Positions 24,877 through 34,387 of a DNA stretch of 64,000 nucleotides are shown here, piece after piece. This DNA is from Lachnospiraceae bacterium (GTDB lineage: Bacteria > Bacillota > Clostridia > Lachnospirales > Lachnospiraceae), in assembly GCA_015057865.1 (NCBI GenBank), contig SVDH01000004.1:1-64000 (forward strand). The letters are read 5' to 3'. The position numbers were made by a program, and so were the translations under genes. Under the pieces are notes generated by a model. The model saw only the letters and a list, made by a program, of their open reading frames with translations. It had not been told where the DNA came from and ran no database searches. The first letter of the stretch is position 1; each line of letters starts with the position of its first letter.

Positions 24877-27800
24877 TTATAAAGGCTTATCTTCTCCGTA
24901 TGCTTCTTTGAGCTTTGTCCAGATCTCATCGTCATCCAGGTTTTCAAGCTCGTTCTTATGATAACCCGGGATTCGCTGATCAAATCCGCAGATTTCATGG
25001 TAATTGCAGTATTTGCATCCGTTTTGATCGTTCAGCTCGAAAGGAACCGGGGCGATCTCTCCGGACAGGATGCGATCTCCTGTCTTCCGGCATTTCGCCA
25101 TAGCGTGTTTGCGCAGCAGTAAAAAACCTTCTTCGTCGGTGACCCTTGCAGATTTTGCAAGATCACCTTCTTTTTTCAATGTGACAGGAATCACTTTCGA
25201 TTGTTTTTCAAACCCTGAATCCATATTGCGGTAGACTTCTTCATCGGAATTGACAAGACCATTTAACTTGTATGCTGCAAAGAGCGCATCTTCTATGGAT
25301 TCGTCTTTTTTCAAATCCGAAAGATCGATCACAGGATCATCCAGATGGTAATAAAACATGCCGCCCGGCAAAACGGTTTTTCCGGAATCCGCAAAACGCT
25401 TTGTGACCGCTTCCAGATACAGTACAAGCTGCAGGGATAGTCCATGATAGAATTCCGGAAGCTTAAATACAGTCGCACCTGATTTGTAATCGATCACACG
25501 GATCCAGGTCCTGTCATGATCCTGATAAAGGTCACACCGGTCGATCCTGCCATTTAGGATGAGATGACCGTACCGGAGACGAAAGCCTGTCTCATAATCT
25601 GCGGGAAGGAAGGAACCGGCCCGGATCTGTCTGATCAAAGCGTCTGTACTTTGTAAGAGCGTCTGCCTGATCACGTCAAGACGATGCAAACTGGTGGCAT
25701 TGTCATAAAAGACAGATTCTGACTGTCCAAGCTCTGATTCCAAAATGCTTTCCGTCAAACAGGTCTCCCATTCTGACCGTTCGATCTGCATCCAGCCGCT
25801 GCCGGCATCCACCTTTTTAGAAAAGCGTGCCAGCACATCGTGCATAAACGATCCCAGATCGACCGGGGTAACCTGGAATGTTTCGCGTTCTGACAGGCGC
25901 AGACCGTAATCCAGAAAGTGCCGGTACGGACAGCGGATAAAGTTCTCAAGACGCGATACGGAATTGGATATTGTCGTTCCGTATAACAACCGGGCAGTAT
26001 CCAAAGACAGAATCTCTGCTTTTGCGCCTGCGAACCGGATATCCAGATATGACCGGATCCGTTCCTTTTCTGTCTCGTCTTTGGAAAACCAGTGATGCAA
26101 TGCATTCCAGACAGGCGTCCCGTTCTCTTCGATCGCATCGTTTAAGCCGCAGAGCCAGCTGTTGATCCCGCAGGCTTTTGTAAACGGGATTCGTTTTGTT
26201 TCATCTGTGAAGGACGCGATCTCAAGATCAGGAAACAGTTCGGATAGCAGGGAAACAAAATACGAAGGGTGGATCGCCTTACCGTCCGCATCCAGTCTTG
26301 CATAGGTCAGGAACAGATTGTCGGAAGGTTTGGTTAAGTTCCAGTACAGATAAAAACGCTGTAAAAAGACATCTTCCCTCGCAGTCGGGGACAGTCTTAA
26401 TCCCATGCCGGAAAGCTGTTCCCTGTCGTATTGTGAAAGCATACCGCCCTTGTTCGTGTTTTGCGGAATGACCCCGTCATTCAGCCCAAGGAAAAACAGA
26501 TGTCTGACACCATCTAATCTGGTTCGTTCAATATCTCCCAGGACCACACAGTCACTTGATGGCGGTAAAATACCGATCCTGATGCCTGCAATACCCGAGT
26601 CGAGGATTTCTGCATACTCTCTCGCATCCATCGTTTCTTCACCAAGGATGGTGACATATTTATCCAAAAGATCCATGATCTCAGGCCAGATCTGATCGTA
26701 TACGGATGCGTCATCAACGCAGTTTTCCAAAAGAAGTGCTTCCTGCATGGAAGCAAGCGTTGTTTCTGTCTGGATCGCAGTCAGAAACCGGTATGCTTCA
26801 GCGCAGATATCCCGGACAGTGGCCGGGCCGTTTTCAAAGATCTGACAAACCGGCAGGATCAGATTCAGAAAACGTTTTCTGATATCGTTAAGCTTAAGCA
26901 TTTGGGCTGCCATTTTTTCCTGCCCGGCATCGCCCGTACGGCGCGCAGTATCGCGCATCTGTCTGGTCGGCGTACGGAATGCGGTACCGAAGCGTTTCCG
27001 GCCGCGGATTCCCCTTGCGATGCAATAGGTTTCAAGCAGATCGATCTCATCATCCGTAAATGGCATCAGCCCAGTCTTTAAAAGGCGAAGTACGCTCTCT
27101 ATGGAAAAGTCAGAATAAATGATCTCAAAAAGTGCGCGGATCGCTTCTGTGAGAGGGTGATATGTAATGTCGCGCTTCCGGTCTGAAAAATAGGGAATGC
27201 CATATGTTTTCATCAAACCTTCCGCGTAATGATCATAGGTTTCTGCATTGGCACTTACGATCGCGAAGTCCCGGTATCTGCAGCCTTCTTTCCTTACCAT
27301 CCCTGCGATCTGATAGATGGCATATTCAAGCTCTTCCTTCGGGTTGGCACAGGAAGTAACGTGGATCTCTTCCTGTATACCGAAAAAAGCTTTCGCAGAT
27401 GGACGAAACAGATTCTTTTCCAAGTGCTGGAATGCCTGTTTCCCTGCAAAACGGGCATGTGCCCCCTGCTTTGCCGCGATCGGCTCTTTGACAGAGATCT
27501 GATTCTGATCGGCGAGCCGTACCAGATCCCAGATCATCCGTTTGCTCATATAAAACAGCTGTTCCAATGCGAAGTCCCTTACAGCAGGGCTTGTATGGAT
27601 GGTCTCTGCCGCATCAAGCGTAACGGTAAAATACAGATCGGATGAGACCGCCATCAAAGCATTGATCAGCTTTTCCTGGACCGGTGTAAAACCGGTAAAT
27701 CCGTCAAAAGCAAAGACCGCATTTTGCAGCATGGGGATCTTTGATACATACGATGCCAGAACATCGGGAAGCTGTTCTGCGACCAGTAATGAATCATGAA

Positions 27801-28305
27801 AACGGTCTTCCATGCCGCGGTACATGATCAGAATGTCAGATAATTTATGATGTAAACTGCTCTCCGGTGACAGATCAGAAAGGATTGCCTCAAGATCCCG
27901 GGGACCGACAGCATACTGCATCAGCTCAGACAGCATGGACTTTACTTCTTCAACATAGCCGAATTTCCGGATGTTCGCGCGAAGGTAGGTCAGCTCATCT
28001 GCATGATCTCCGGCAATTTTTCTGAGCATCAGATTTTTGCCATTATCCTCAAGTACATTCGGGCGCATTCCAATCTCTTCAAAAGAGCGAAAAGCAAGGC
28101 GTTCAAAACTGACCACATCAATATTGGTTATGACATGGCCGTCTGAACGCCTTACCATCTTTTTTTGTGTTTCCAGAGTAAACTGCTCAGGGACGATCAG
28201 AAAGATCCTTTGAAACGGATCTTTCTTCGCGTGCGCAGTCAGCTTTTCATAGAGGATTTCGGACTTCCCGCATCCGGGATTGCCGTAGATGAATTGAAGT
28301 GCCAT
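24877..28305 (-). CDS. addB: Helicase-exonuclease AddAB, subunit AddB
   Basis: 1,142 residues. It is the partner of AddA and contributes the second nuclease and Chi recognition. Walker A GNPGCGKSE is at the N-terminus. The C-terminal nuclease carries IRVIDYKSG. Four Cys that bind the structural 4Fe-4S cluster are visible: one in CPYRHFLDYG and three in CKYCNYHEIC. It lies 6 bases after prfA and 13 before addA, so the whole stretch is one operon. Confidence 0.96.
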   Translation of the reverse strand: MALQFIYGNPGCGKSEILYEKLTAHAKKDPFQRIFLIVPEQFTLETQKKMVRRSDGHVITNIDVVSFERLAFRSFEEIGMRPNVLEDNGKNLMLRKIAGDHADELTYLRANIRKFGYVEEVKSMLSELMQYAVGPRDLEAILSDLSPESSLHHKLSDILIMYRGMEDRFHDSLLVAEQLPDVLASYVSKIPMLQNAVFAFDGFTGFTPVQEKLINALMAVSSDLYFTVTLDAAETIHTSPAVRDFALEQLFYMSKRMIWDLVRLADQNQISVKEPIAAKQGAHARFAGKQAFQHLEKNLFRPSAKAFFGIQEEIHVTSCANPKEELEYAIYQIAGMVRKEGCRYRDFAIVSANAETYDHYAEGLMKTYGIPYFSDRKRDITYHPLTEAIRALFEIIYSDFSIESVLRLLKTGLMPFTDDEIDLLETYCIARGIRGRKRFGTAFRTPTRQMRDTARRTGDAGQEKMAAQMLKLNDIRKRFLNLILPVCQIFENGPATVRDICAEAYRFLTAIQTETTLASMQEALLLENCVDDASVYDQIWPEIMDLLDKYVTILGEETMDAREYAEILDSGIAGIRIGILPPSSDCVVLGDIERTRLDGVRHLFFLGLNDGVIPQNTNKGGMLSQYDREQLSGMGLRLSPTAREDVFLQRFYLYWNLTKPSDNLFLTYARLDADGKAIHPSYFVSLLSELFPDLEIASFTDETKRIPFTKACGINSWLCGLNDAIEENGTPVWNALHHWFSKDETEKERIRSYLDIRFAGAKAEILSLDTARLLYGTTISNSVSRLENFIRCPYRHFLDYGLRLSERETFQVTPVDLGSFMHDVLARFSKKVDAGSGWMQIERSEWETCLTESILESELGQSESVFYDNATSLHRLDVIRQTLLQSTDALIRQIRAGSFLPADYETGFRLRYGHLILNGRIDRCDLYQDHDRTWIRVIDYKSGATVFKLPEFYHGLSLQLVLYLEAVTKRFADSGKTVLPGGMFYYHLDDPVIDLSDLKKDESIEDALFAAYKLNGLVNSDEEVYRNMDSGFEKQSKVIPVTLKKEGDLAKSARVTDEEGFLLLRKHAMAKCRKTGDRILSGEIAPVPFELNDQNGCKYCNYHEICGFDQRIPGYHKNELENLDDDEIWTKLKEAYGEDKPL

Positions 28306-28311
28306 ACTTCC

Positions 28312-29388
28312 TTAGCTTGCCTCCGCCATTTGCGCGAGTTTTGCTGCCTGGTCTGCAGCGATCAGGCTGTCAAGGATTTCCTGGATATCGCCGTTCATAA
28401 TGGATTCTAAGCGATATAATGTCAGCTTGATCCGGTGATCTGTCACACGTCCCTGCGGGAAGTTATAGGTCCGGATCTTTTCGGAACGGTCGCCGGTACC
28501 GATCTGGCTTCTTCTTGCATCGGCTTCCGCGTCATGTGCCTTCTGCATTTCCAGATCATAGAGTTTGGCACGAAGTACTTTTAATGCCTTATCCTTGTTT
28601 TTCAACTGTGATTTTTCGTCCTGACAGGAAATGACGATTCCTGTAGGAAGATGTGTCAGACGAACAGCTGAGTCGGTTGTGTTGACACACTGACCGCCAT
28701 TGCCCGAAGCGCGGAAAACATCAAATTTGCAGTCGTTGAGATCAACTTCGATATCTACATCCTCTGCTTCCGGCATAATCGCAACCGTGCAGGTAGATGT
28801 GTGGATACGTCCGCCGGATTCAGTTTCCGGAACGCGCTGAACTCGATGTACACCGCTTTCGTATTTTAATACGGAATATGCGCCCTGTCCGCTGACCATG
28901 AAGCTGACATACTTCATGCCGCCGATGCCGATCTCTTCAACATCCATTGTTTCGACCTTCCAGCGTTTTGATTCTGCGTAGTGGACATACATCCTGTAGA
29001 TCTCAGCAGCAAACAAAGCAGCCTCATCTCCGCCTGCGCCGGCGCGGATCTCAACGATCACGTTTTTGTCATCATTCGGGTCTTTGGGAAGAAGCAGGAT
29101 CTTAAGCTCTGTCTCAAGCTCTTCAATACGGGATTTCGCTTCGCCAAGCTCCTCTTTCAGAAGCTCACGCATCTCTTCATCCTTTTCTTCCTGAAGCATC
29201 TCCAGACTGTCGGACACGGTTTCCTGACAGGTCTTGTATTCTTTGTATGCTTCTACGATCGGCGCAAGATTACTCTGCTCTTTCATCAGTTTCTGAAAGC
29301 GTGCCGGATCATTTGCAACATCCGGTTCGCTGAGCAGAAGCAATATCTCCTCAAATCGATGTAATATATCTTCAAGACGGTCAAACAT
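28312..29388 (-). CDS. prfA: Peptide chain release factor 1
   Basis: A 358-residue factor that reads UAA and UAG and triggers peptidyl-tRNA hydrolysis. The GGQ motif sits in [17 protein letters not shown], and the RF1 signature [14 protein letters not shown] lies before it. Length and domain order are normal. AGGAGAG precedes the start. It follows prmC, the enzyme that methylates its GGQ glutamine, by only 3 bases. Confidence 0.97.
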   Translation of the reverse strand: MFDRLEDILHRFEEILLLLSEPDVANDPARFQKLMKEQSNLAPIVEAYKEYKTCQETVSDSLEMLQEEKDEEMRELLKEELGEAKSRIEELETELKILLLPKDPNDDKNVIVEIRAGAGGDEAALFAAEIYRMYVHYAESKRWKVETMDVEEIGIGGMKYVSFMVSGQGAYSVLKYESGVHRVQRVPETESGGRIHTSTCTVAIMPEAEDVDIEVDLNDCKFDVFRASGNGGQCVNTTDSAVRLTHLPTGIVISCQDEKSQLKNKDKALKVLRAKLYDLEMQKAHDAEADARRSQIGTGDRSEKIRTYNFPQGRVTDHRIKLTLYRLESIMNGDIQEILDSLIAADQAAKLAQMAEAS

Positions 29389-29391
29389 AGG

Positions 29392-30225
29392 TTACACTCT
29401 CCTTCCTGTAACAATGCGGTCCAGACCATTTAAGTCTTTGATGATCTGTATGTCTGTATAGTCATTTTCGTTCAGCAGTCTGCTGACGGATTCTGCCTGT
29501 CCGGCACCGATCTCCATCATTAACAGACCGTTTGCTTTCAGATGATCCGGCGCTTGCGCGATGATCCTCCGATAGAAATCCAGTCCGTCTGTTCCGCCAT
29601 ATAAGGCAAGATGCGGATCATGTTCCCTGACTTCAGGCATTAATGTATCCATTTCTAAAAGACTGATATAAGGCGGATTGGTGACGATGATATCATACCG
29701 GTTTTGGATCTGTTCCAACAGATCACTTTGGATAAATGTGACCGGAACATGATGACGCATCGCGTTTTCCCTGGCAATCTTGAGTGCGTCCGGGGAAATG
29801 TCTGATGCATCCGTATAAATCCCGGGACACTGATCTGCGATGGTTACGGCAATGCATCCGGATCCCGTGCACAGATCTAACACAGACATACCTGCCTGTA
29901 AATGCTTCAGTGCATGTTCTGCCAAAAGCTCTGTCTCCGGCCGGGGAATCAGGACATTTTCGTCGACCATAAATTCCAGTCCGTAAAAGTATGCTTTTCC
30001 TAAAATATGCTGCAGAGGAACATGCTGACAGCGTCTGATGATATTTTGATCAAACACAGCCGCATCTGCTTCGCTGATCGCTTCTGTTTTTCGCAGCAGA
30101 AAATCCCCGAGGGAAAGCCCCAGCTGATCACAAAGGAGTGTTCTGCTCTCCCATTCGGCATCTTCAATCTCATGTTCCATCAGGCGCTTTGCACCTTCCT
30201 GGCAGGTTTCCCAAATTGTACTCAT
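29392..30225 (-). CDS. prmC: Release factor glutamine N5-methyltransferase PrmC (HemK)
   Basis: A 277-residue SAM-dependent enzyme that methylates the Gln of GGQ in release factors. The SAM site reads VLDLCTGSGCIAV, and the catalytic NPPY motif is in IIVTNPPYISL. Its ATG overlaps the TGA of the DUF1385 gene (ATGA), and prfA follows immediately, the common prmC-prfA pairing. Confidence 0.96.
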   Translation of the reverse strand: MSTIWETCQEGAKRLMEHEIEDAEWESRTLLCDQLGLSLGDFLLRKTEAISEADAAVFDQNIIRRCQHVPLQHILGKAYFYGLEFMVDENVLIPRPETELLAEHALKHLQAGMSVLDLCTGSGCIAVTIADQCPGIYTDASDISPDALKIARENAMRHHVPVTFIQSDLLEQIQNRYDIIVTNPPYISLLEMDTLMPEVREHDPHLALYGGTDGLDFYRRIIAQAPDHLKANGLLMMEIGAGQAESVSRLLNENDYTDIQIIKDLNGLDRIVTGRRV

Positions 30226-31157
30226 TGTCTGTATTCTTCCACATAAGAACGCCAGTCAAACACAGCCTCGACCGATGCGATCCCGACTTCGATCATCTCG
30301 TCATCCGGTTCTTTGGTCGTCATATGCTGCAACGCAAGACCGGGCTTGCTGATCGCATTGATCACAGGATTGTCATATCTTCCGGCAAGACGCAGGACCT
30401 CGTAGGAAATCCCGGCTATGACCGGTACCAGGATCAGACGGATGACGATCCGCATGGTATGGGAATCCACACGGATGAACAAAAACAGGATGATACTTAA
30501 GATCACAACAAACATCAAAAAGCTCGTTCCGCATCGCTTATGTTCTTTTGAACTGATGCGTACATTCTCCACCGTGAGATCGAGACCATGCTCAATGCAG
30601 TTGATGCATTTGTGCTCTGCTCCATGGTACATGAATACCCGCTGAATATCCTTTGATCTGGATATGATATAAATATACAAAATAAAGATCACCAGACGCA
30701 GCACACCTTCAAAAACAGCAACTGCTGTGGAGTTTGGCACTGCTTTTTGAAACAGCTGTGACAGATAATACGGCAGGACCACAAAGATCGTGATCGCGAT
30801 CACAAAGGAAATGACTGTTGTCACACCCATAAAGGCCTTGTCACTGTTTGAGACCTCGTGCGGTCCGTTCTTCTCTTTCGACGCTGGTTTCTTTTTCCGG
30901 TCTGTTTCTTCTTCATCCTCATAAAAAGTGGATGAATACAATAACGTAGAAATGCCAAGGACCATGGAGTCAATGAAGCTTAAGACGCCGCGAATGATCG
31001 GTATCTTTTTTGCGGTTGTCCCGGTCAGCCCGGAATATTCTTTTGTCATTACTTCAATCTCGTGATCCGGCCTGCGTACCGCGACGGCATACTGATCGGC
31101 GTTTTTCATCATAACGCCTTCTAATACAGCCTGACCGCCGATTCCCGAATATCGCAT
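30222..31157 (-). CDS. DUF1385 family membrane protein
   Basis: A 311-residue protein starting MRYSGIGGQAVLEGVMM, the typical start of DUF1385. Four or more hydrophobic segments lie in the middle and C-terminal half, and the motif YHGAEHKCINCIE, with His and Cys that could bind metal, is present. Function is unknown. The family is often found beside rpmE, prmC and prfA in Firmicutes, as here. GGAGG supports the ATG at 31157. A terminator hairpin lies only about 20 bases upstream. Confidence 0.92.
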   Translation of the reverse strand: MRYSGIGGQAVLEGVMMKNADQYAVAVRRPDHEIEVMTKEYSGLTGTTAKKIPIIRGVLSFIDSMVLGISTLLYSSTFYEDEEETDRKKKPASKEKNGPHEVSNSDKAFMGVTTVISFVIAITIFVVLPYYLSQLFQKAVPNSTAVAVFEGVLRLVIFILYIYIISRSKDIQRVFMYHGAEHKCINCIEHGLDLTVENVRISSKEHKRCGTSFLMFVVILSIILFLFIRVDSHTMRIVIRLILVPVIAGISYEVLRLAGRYDNPVINAISKPGLALQHMTTKEPDDEMIEVGIASVEAVFDWRSYVEEYRQ

Positions 31158-31177
31158 ACATTCCTCCAAAACAACGC

Positions 31178-31210
31178 AAAAAGGTTGAGGGTATGGAAAC
31201 CTCAACCTTC
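31178..31210 (-). terminator. Terminator or attenuator after rpmE
   Basis: A perfect 10-bp stem (31181-31190 with 31200-31209), a 9-base loop and a following U5 run, between rpmE and the DUF1385 operon. Confidence 0.85.
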
Positions 31211-31231
31211 GCATGACTGAATACTTGCCGA

Positions 31232-31432
31232 CTAATTGATGCCGTATCTCTTGTTGAACTGATCGATACGACCGCGGGCCTGTGCTGCCTTCTGCTGTCC
31301 TGTGTAGAACGGATGGCACTTAGAACAGATTTCCACATGGATGTTCTCTTTCGTAGATCCTGTTACAAAAGTGTTACCGCAGTTGCACTGTACAGTGGCC
31401 TGATAATATTCCGGATGGATTCCTTCACGCAT
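31232..31432 (-). CDS. rpmE: 50S ribosomal protein L31
   Basis: A 66-residue ribosomal protein of the zinc-binding (C+) form: CNCG at 16-19 and [10 protein letters not shown] further on. It is the standard Firmicutes length. AGGTG precedes the ATG. It has its own promoter at 31535-31563 and a folded leader, and is followed by a terminator. It is therefore a self-contained unit between rho and the DUF1385 operon. Confidence 0.97.
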   Translation of the reverse strand: MREGIHPEYYQATVQCNCGNTFVTGSTKENIHVEICSKCHPFYTGQQKAAQARGRIDQFNKRYGIN

Positions 31433-31462
31433 TCTTTATCACCTCTCATACCCAAATTTCTT

Positions 31463-31496
31463 TGTATCCTTACGGTAAGACCGCCTGGCGGATACA
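31463..31496 (-). promoter_or_regulatory. Folded rpmE leader (candidate L31 autoregulatory leader)
   Basis: The outer stem is 31463-31468 with 31491-31496 (6 bp). It encloses two small hairpins: 31469-31472 with 31476-31479, and 31482-31484 with 31488-31490. This is a three-way junction about 30 bases before the start codon. L31 leaders that bind L31 are known in Firmicutes; a match to that class is inferred. Confidence 0.45.
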
Positions 31497-31534
31497 ATAA
31501 ACTTGTTTCTAATTGTTCTTTGACAATCCACATT

Positions 31535-31563
31535 AATATAGCATAACATCCGGTAAGTTGCAA
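31535..31563 (-). promoter_or_regulatory. rpmE promoter
   Basis: TTGCAA (31558-31563) and TATATT (31535-31540) with a 17-base spacer, giving a leader of about 95 bases. Confidence 0.8.
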
Positions 31564-31599
31564 GTTTTTTCTGACAGAAAACCTACCGTTTTTGAACGG

Positions 31600-32982
31600 T
31601 TAAACGTTTCTTCTTTTACGGACCAGATTCACAAACTCAATATTGTTCCTGGTGTGTAAAAACATATGCTGAACTGACTCGACTGCTTCGTCTGTTTTCA
31701 TACCGTTGATGCCGCGGCGGATAATATTAACGGCATCCTGTTCCGGTTTGTCAAGAAGCAGATCTTCTCTTCTCGTACCGGATTTGACAATATCGATCGC
31801 CGGGAAGATACGGCGCTCGGATAACCGTCTGTCAAGGACAAGTTCCATGTTTCCGGTTCCCTTGAACTCTTCATATACGACATCATCCATTTTGCTTCCT
31901 GTTTCAACCAAAGCTGTTGCAAGGATCGTAAGGCTTCCGCCCTCCCGCATATTACGCGCAGCACCAAAGAAGCGTTTTGGCATATGCAAAGCTGCAGGAT
32001 CGAGTCCGCCTGATAAGGTTCTGCCGCTTGGCGGGACGACCATATTATAAGCACGTGCAAGTCTTGTGATACTGTCCAGCAGGATGATCACGTCCTTCTT
32101 AGATTCCACCAGACGTTTGGCACGTTCGATGACCATTTCGGAAACCCGCTTATGATGCTCCGGAAGCTCATCAAATGTGGAATAGATTACTTCAACATTT
32201 TCGCCTTCGATCGCTTCTTTCATATCCGTGACTTCTTCGGGGCGCTCATCGATCAGCAGGATGAGCAGATACATTTCCGGATTGTTCTGCTTGATCGATT
32301 TTGCGACCTCTTTTAAGAGCGTTGTCTTACCGGCTTTCGGCGGGGAAACGATCATACCGCGCTGCCCTTTTCCGACAGGGGCGATCAGATCCATGATACG
32401 CATCGAGATTCCGGCTTCTTTTCGTTCAAGGCGGATCCTTTCGTTCGGGAAGATCGGTGTCAGATCTTCAAAATGCGGACGTTTTGCGGCTTCAAACGGC
32501 GGAATGCCGTTGACATCTGAAATAAACAGTAAGGCGCTGAACTTATCGCCCTGTGTCTTCTCTTTCTTGTTGCCGGTGATGATATCGCCTGTTTTCAGAT
32601 TAAAGCGACGGATCAGAGAAGGAGAAACATAGACATCGTTCTCTCCCGGGAGATAGTTTTCACATCGGATAAAGCCGAAGCCGTCAGCCATAACTTCCAG
32701 AATACCGTGTGCGGTCGCCGCAGCAGGCTGATCGGCTGCCGGTTCTGTTTTCTTTTTCTCAGGCTCAGTTTTAACTTCTGCTTCCTTTGGCTCTTCCGCT
32801 TCCTTTGGCTCTTCCGCTTCTTTTGGCTGTTCCAGATCTTGCGCAGAAGCTTCTTTTTCGTCTTCTTCCAGCATACGCAAAATAAGATCTGCTTTCTTTA
32901 AAGAAGAGATTTTTTTCATGCCTCTTGCCTTGGCAAGATCACGAAGTGTAGCCAAAGGCAGACTTTCGTATTTTTCTTTCAT
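31600..32982 (-). CDS. rho: Transcription termination factor Rho
   Basis: A 460-residue hexameric RNA helicase that ends transcription. The N-terminal Rho_N helix bundle is followed by an acidic insert with a six-residue repeat PKEAEE (three copies). The cold-shock RNA-binding fold (ADGFGFIRC...NDVYVSPS), Walker A PPKAGKTTLLKE, Walker B VIILLDSITRLARAYN and the C-terminal R-loop region follow. GGAGG supports the ATG at 32982. It has its own promoter and stands apart from rpmE. Confidence 0.97.
   Translation of the reverse strand: MKEKYESLPLATLRDLAKARGMKKISSLKKADLILRMLEEDEKEASAQDLEQPKEAEEPKEAEEPKEAEVKTEPEKKKTEPAADQPAAATAHGILEVMADGFGFIRCENYLPGENDVYVSPSLIRRFNLKTGDIITGNKKEKTQGDKFSALLFISDVNGIPPFEAAKRPHFEDLTPIFPNERIRLERKEAGISMRIMDLIAPVGKGQRGMIVSPPKAGKTTLLKEVAKSIKQNNPEMYLLILLIDERPEEVTDMKEAIEGENVEVIYSTFDELPEHHKRVSEMVIERAKRLVESKKDVIILLDSITRLARAYNMVVPPSGRTLSGGLDPAALHMPKRFFGAARNMREGGSLTILATALVETGSKMDDVVYEEFKGTGNMELVLDRRLSERRIFPAIDIVKSGTRREDLLLDKPEQDAVNIIRRGINGMKTDEAVESVQHMFLHTRNNIEFVNLVRKRRNV
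32773..32826. repeat. Three tandem 18-bp units inside rho
   Basis: Units 32773-32790, 32791-32808 and 32809-32826 encode the repeated PKEAEE hexapeptide. The last two differ at one base. A likely slippage-prone minisatellite in frame. Confidence 0.8.
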
Positions 32983-33072
32983 ATTTCCTCCAGTTTCATA
33001 GATGTATGGGATAAGATCACTGCCGATCACAGCAAAGAAATGGATGACTCTTAGAACTAAATAGTTTTTATC

Positions 33073-33100
33073 ATTATACATTATCTGGTAAAATATGCAA
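33073..33100 (-). promoter_or_regulatory. rho promoter
   Basis: TTGCAT (33095-33100) and TATAAT (33073-33078) with a 16-base spacer. The leader of about 85 bases could host Rho-dependent self-control. Confidence 0.7.
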
Positions 33101-33133
33101 GGTATTATTTATCGCAACGATCGGGATTTGGTT

Positions 33134-33162
33134 TGCGTTTCGGAATGGTAAATGGTATCATA
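33134..33162 (+). promoter_or_regulatory. Candidate malic enzyme promoter
   Basis: TTGCGT and TATCAT with a 17-base spacer lie about 60 bases upstream of the malic enzyme ATG. The -35 box is weak. Confidence 0.45.
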
Positions 33163-33221
33163 CGGAAAGAGCTTTCAAACAAAAAGGAATTGGATGCACG
33201 GAACCAACGGAGGATGACATA

Positions 33222-34376
33222 ATGGATTTACTGGAAAAAGCATTAAAATTACATGAAGAATGGCAGGGAAAGATCGAAACTGTACCGAAATGTGCGGTAG
33301 AAAGCCGGGAAGACCTGGCGATTGCATATACACCCGGTGTTGCAGAACCATGTAAAGTGATCGCAGAGGATCCGCAGGAGGCGTATACCTATACCGGTAA
33401 AGCGAATACGATCGCTGTGATCTCGGATGGAAGTGCCGTACTCGGTCTGGGGAATATCGGCGCACTTGCCGCACTTCCGGTTATGGAAGGAAAGTGTGTA
33501 CTGTTTAAGACGTTTGGAAACGTTAATGCGGTACCGATCGTGATCGAGACACAGGATACGGAAGAACTGATCAACACCATTGTTAATATCGCACCTGCTT
33601 ATGGCGGTATTAATCTGGAAGATATTTCCGCACCGCGTTGTTTTGAAGTGGAAAACCGTTTAAAGGAAATGCTCAACATTCCGGTCTTTCATGATGACCA
33701 GCACGGAACGGCGATCGTTGTGCTCTCTGCAATGATCAACTGTCTGCGGTTGACCGGCCGAAAAAAAGAGGATTGCAGGATCATTGTGAACGGTTCCGGC
33801 TCAGCAGGTATCGCGATCACAAAGCTTTTGCTTCGCTATGGCTTTCAGGATGTTACCATCTGTGACAGTAAGGGGATGATCCATAAAGACAATGAGGGAA
33901 TGAATCCTGCAAAGGTTGAGATCGCTCAGATCACCAATCCGGCAGGAAGAAAAGGCTCTCTTGCGGATGCATTTGTCGGAGCGGATATCTTTATCGGTGT
34001 TTCTGCCCCCGGCGTTGTTACGCCTGAGATGATCAAAACGATGCGTCCGGATCCGATCATTTTTGCAATGGCGAATCCGGTTCCGGAGATCATGCCGGAT
34101 CTGGCAAAGGAAGCCGGTGCACGTATCGTCGGAACAGGAAGAAGTGATTTCCCGAATCAGGTCAATAACGTAATCGCATTCCCCGGAATCTTTAAGGGTG
34201 CTCTTGAAGGAAGAGCTCCACAGATCACAGAGGAAATGAAGCTTGCAGCTGCCGAGGCGATCGCATCACTTGTCAGCGATGAAGAGCTTTCGGAAGAATT
34301 TGTTATGCCGCAGCCGTTTGATCCGCGTGTGGCCGATGCTGTCGCTGCAGCTGTCAAAGAACATATTAAGAGATAG
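33222..34376 (+). CDS. Malic enzyme (oxaloacetate-decarboxylating malate dehydrogenase)
   Basis: A 384-residue short-form enzyme converting malate to pyruvate and CO2 with NAD(P)+. The catalytic region shows YTPGVAEPC (near 35-43) and the metal-binding HDDQHGTAIV. The nucleotide-binding loop is GSGSAGIAITKLL, slightly unlike the common GAGAAG. Cofactor preference is not decided. It is followed after 11 bases by the DUF4364 gene, so they form a two-gene unit facing away from rho. Confidence 0.95.
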   Translation: MDLLEKALKLHEEWQGKIETVPKCAVESREDLAIAYTPGVAEPCKVIAEDPQEAYTYTGKANTIAVISDGSAVLGLGNIGALAALPVMEGKCVLFKTFGNVNAVPIVIETQDTEELINTIVNIAPAYGGINLEDISAPRCFEVENRLKEMLNIPVFHDDQHGTAIVVLSAMINCLRLTGRKKEDCRIIVNGSGSAGIAITKLLLRYGFQDVTICDSKGMIHKDNEGMNPAKVEIAQITNPAGRKGSLADAFVGADIFIGVSAPGVVTPEMIKTMRPDPIIFAMANPVPEIMPDLAKEAGARIVGTGRSDFPNQVNNVIAFPGIFKGALEGRAPQITEEMKLAAAEAIASLVSDEELSEEFVMPQPFDPRVADAVAAAVKEHIKR

Positions 34377-34387
34377 GAAGATATTTT

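Noticed and set aside
32773..32826. CRISPR-like short repeats
   Set aside because: The units are 18 bp without spacers and lie in frame inside rho.
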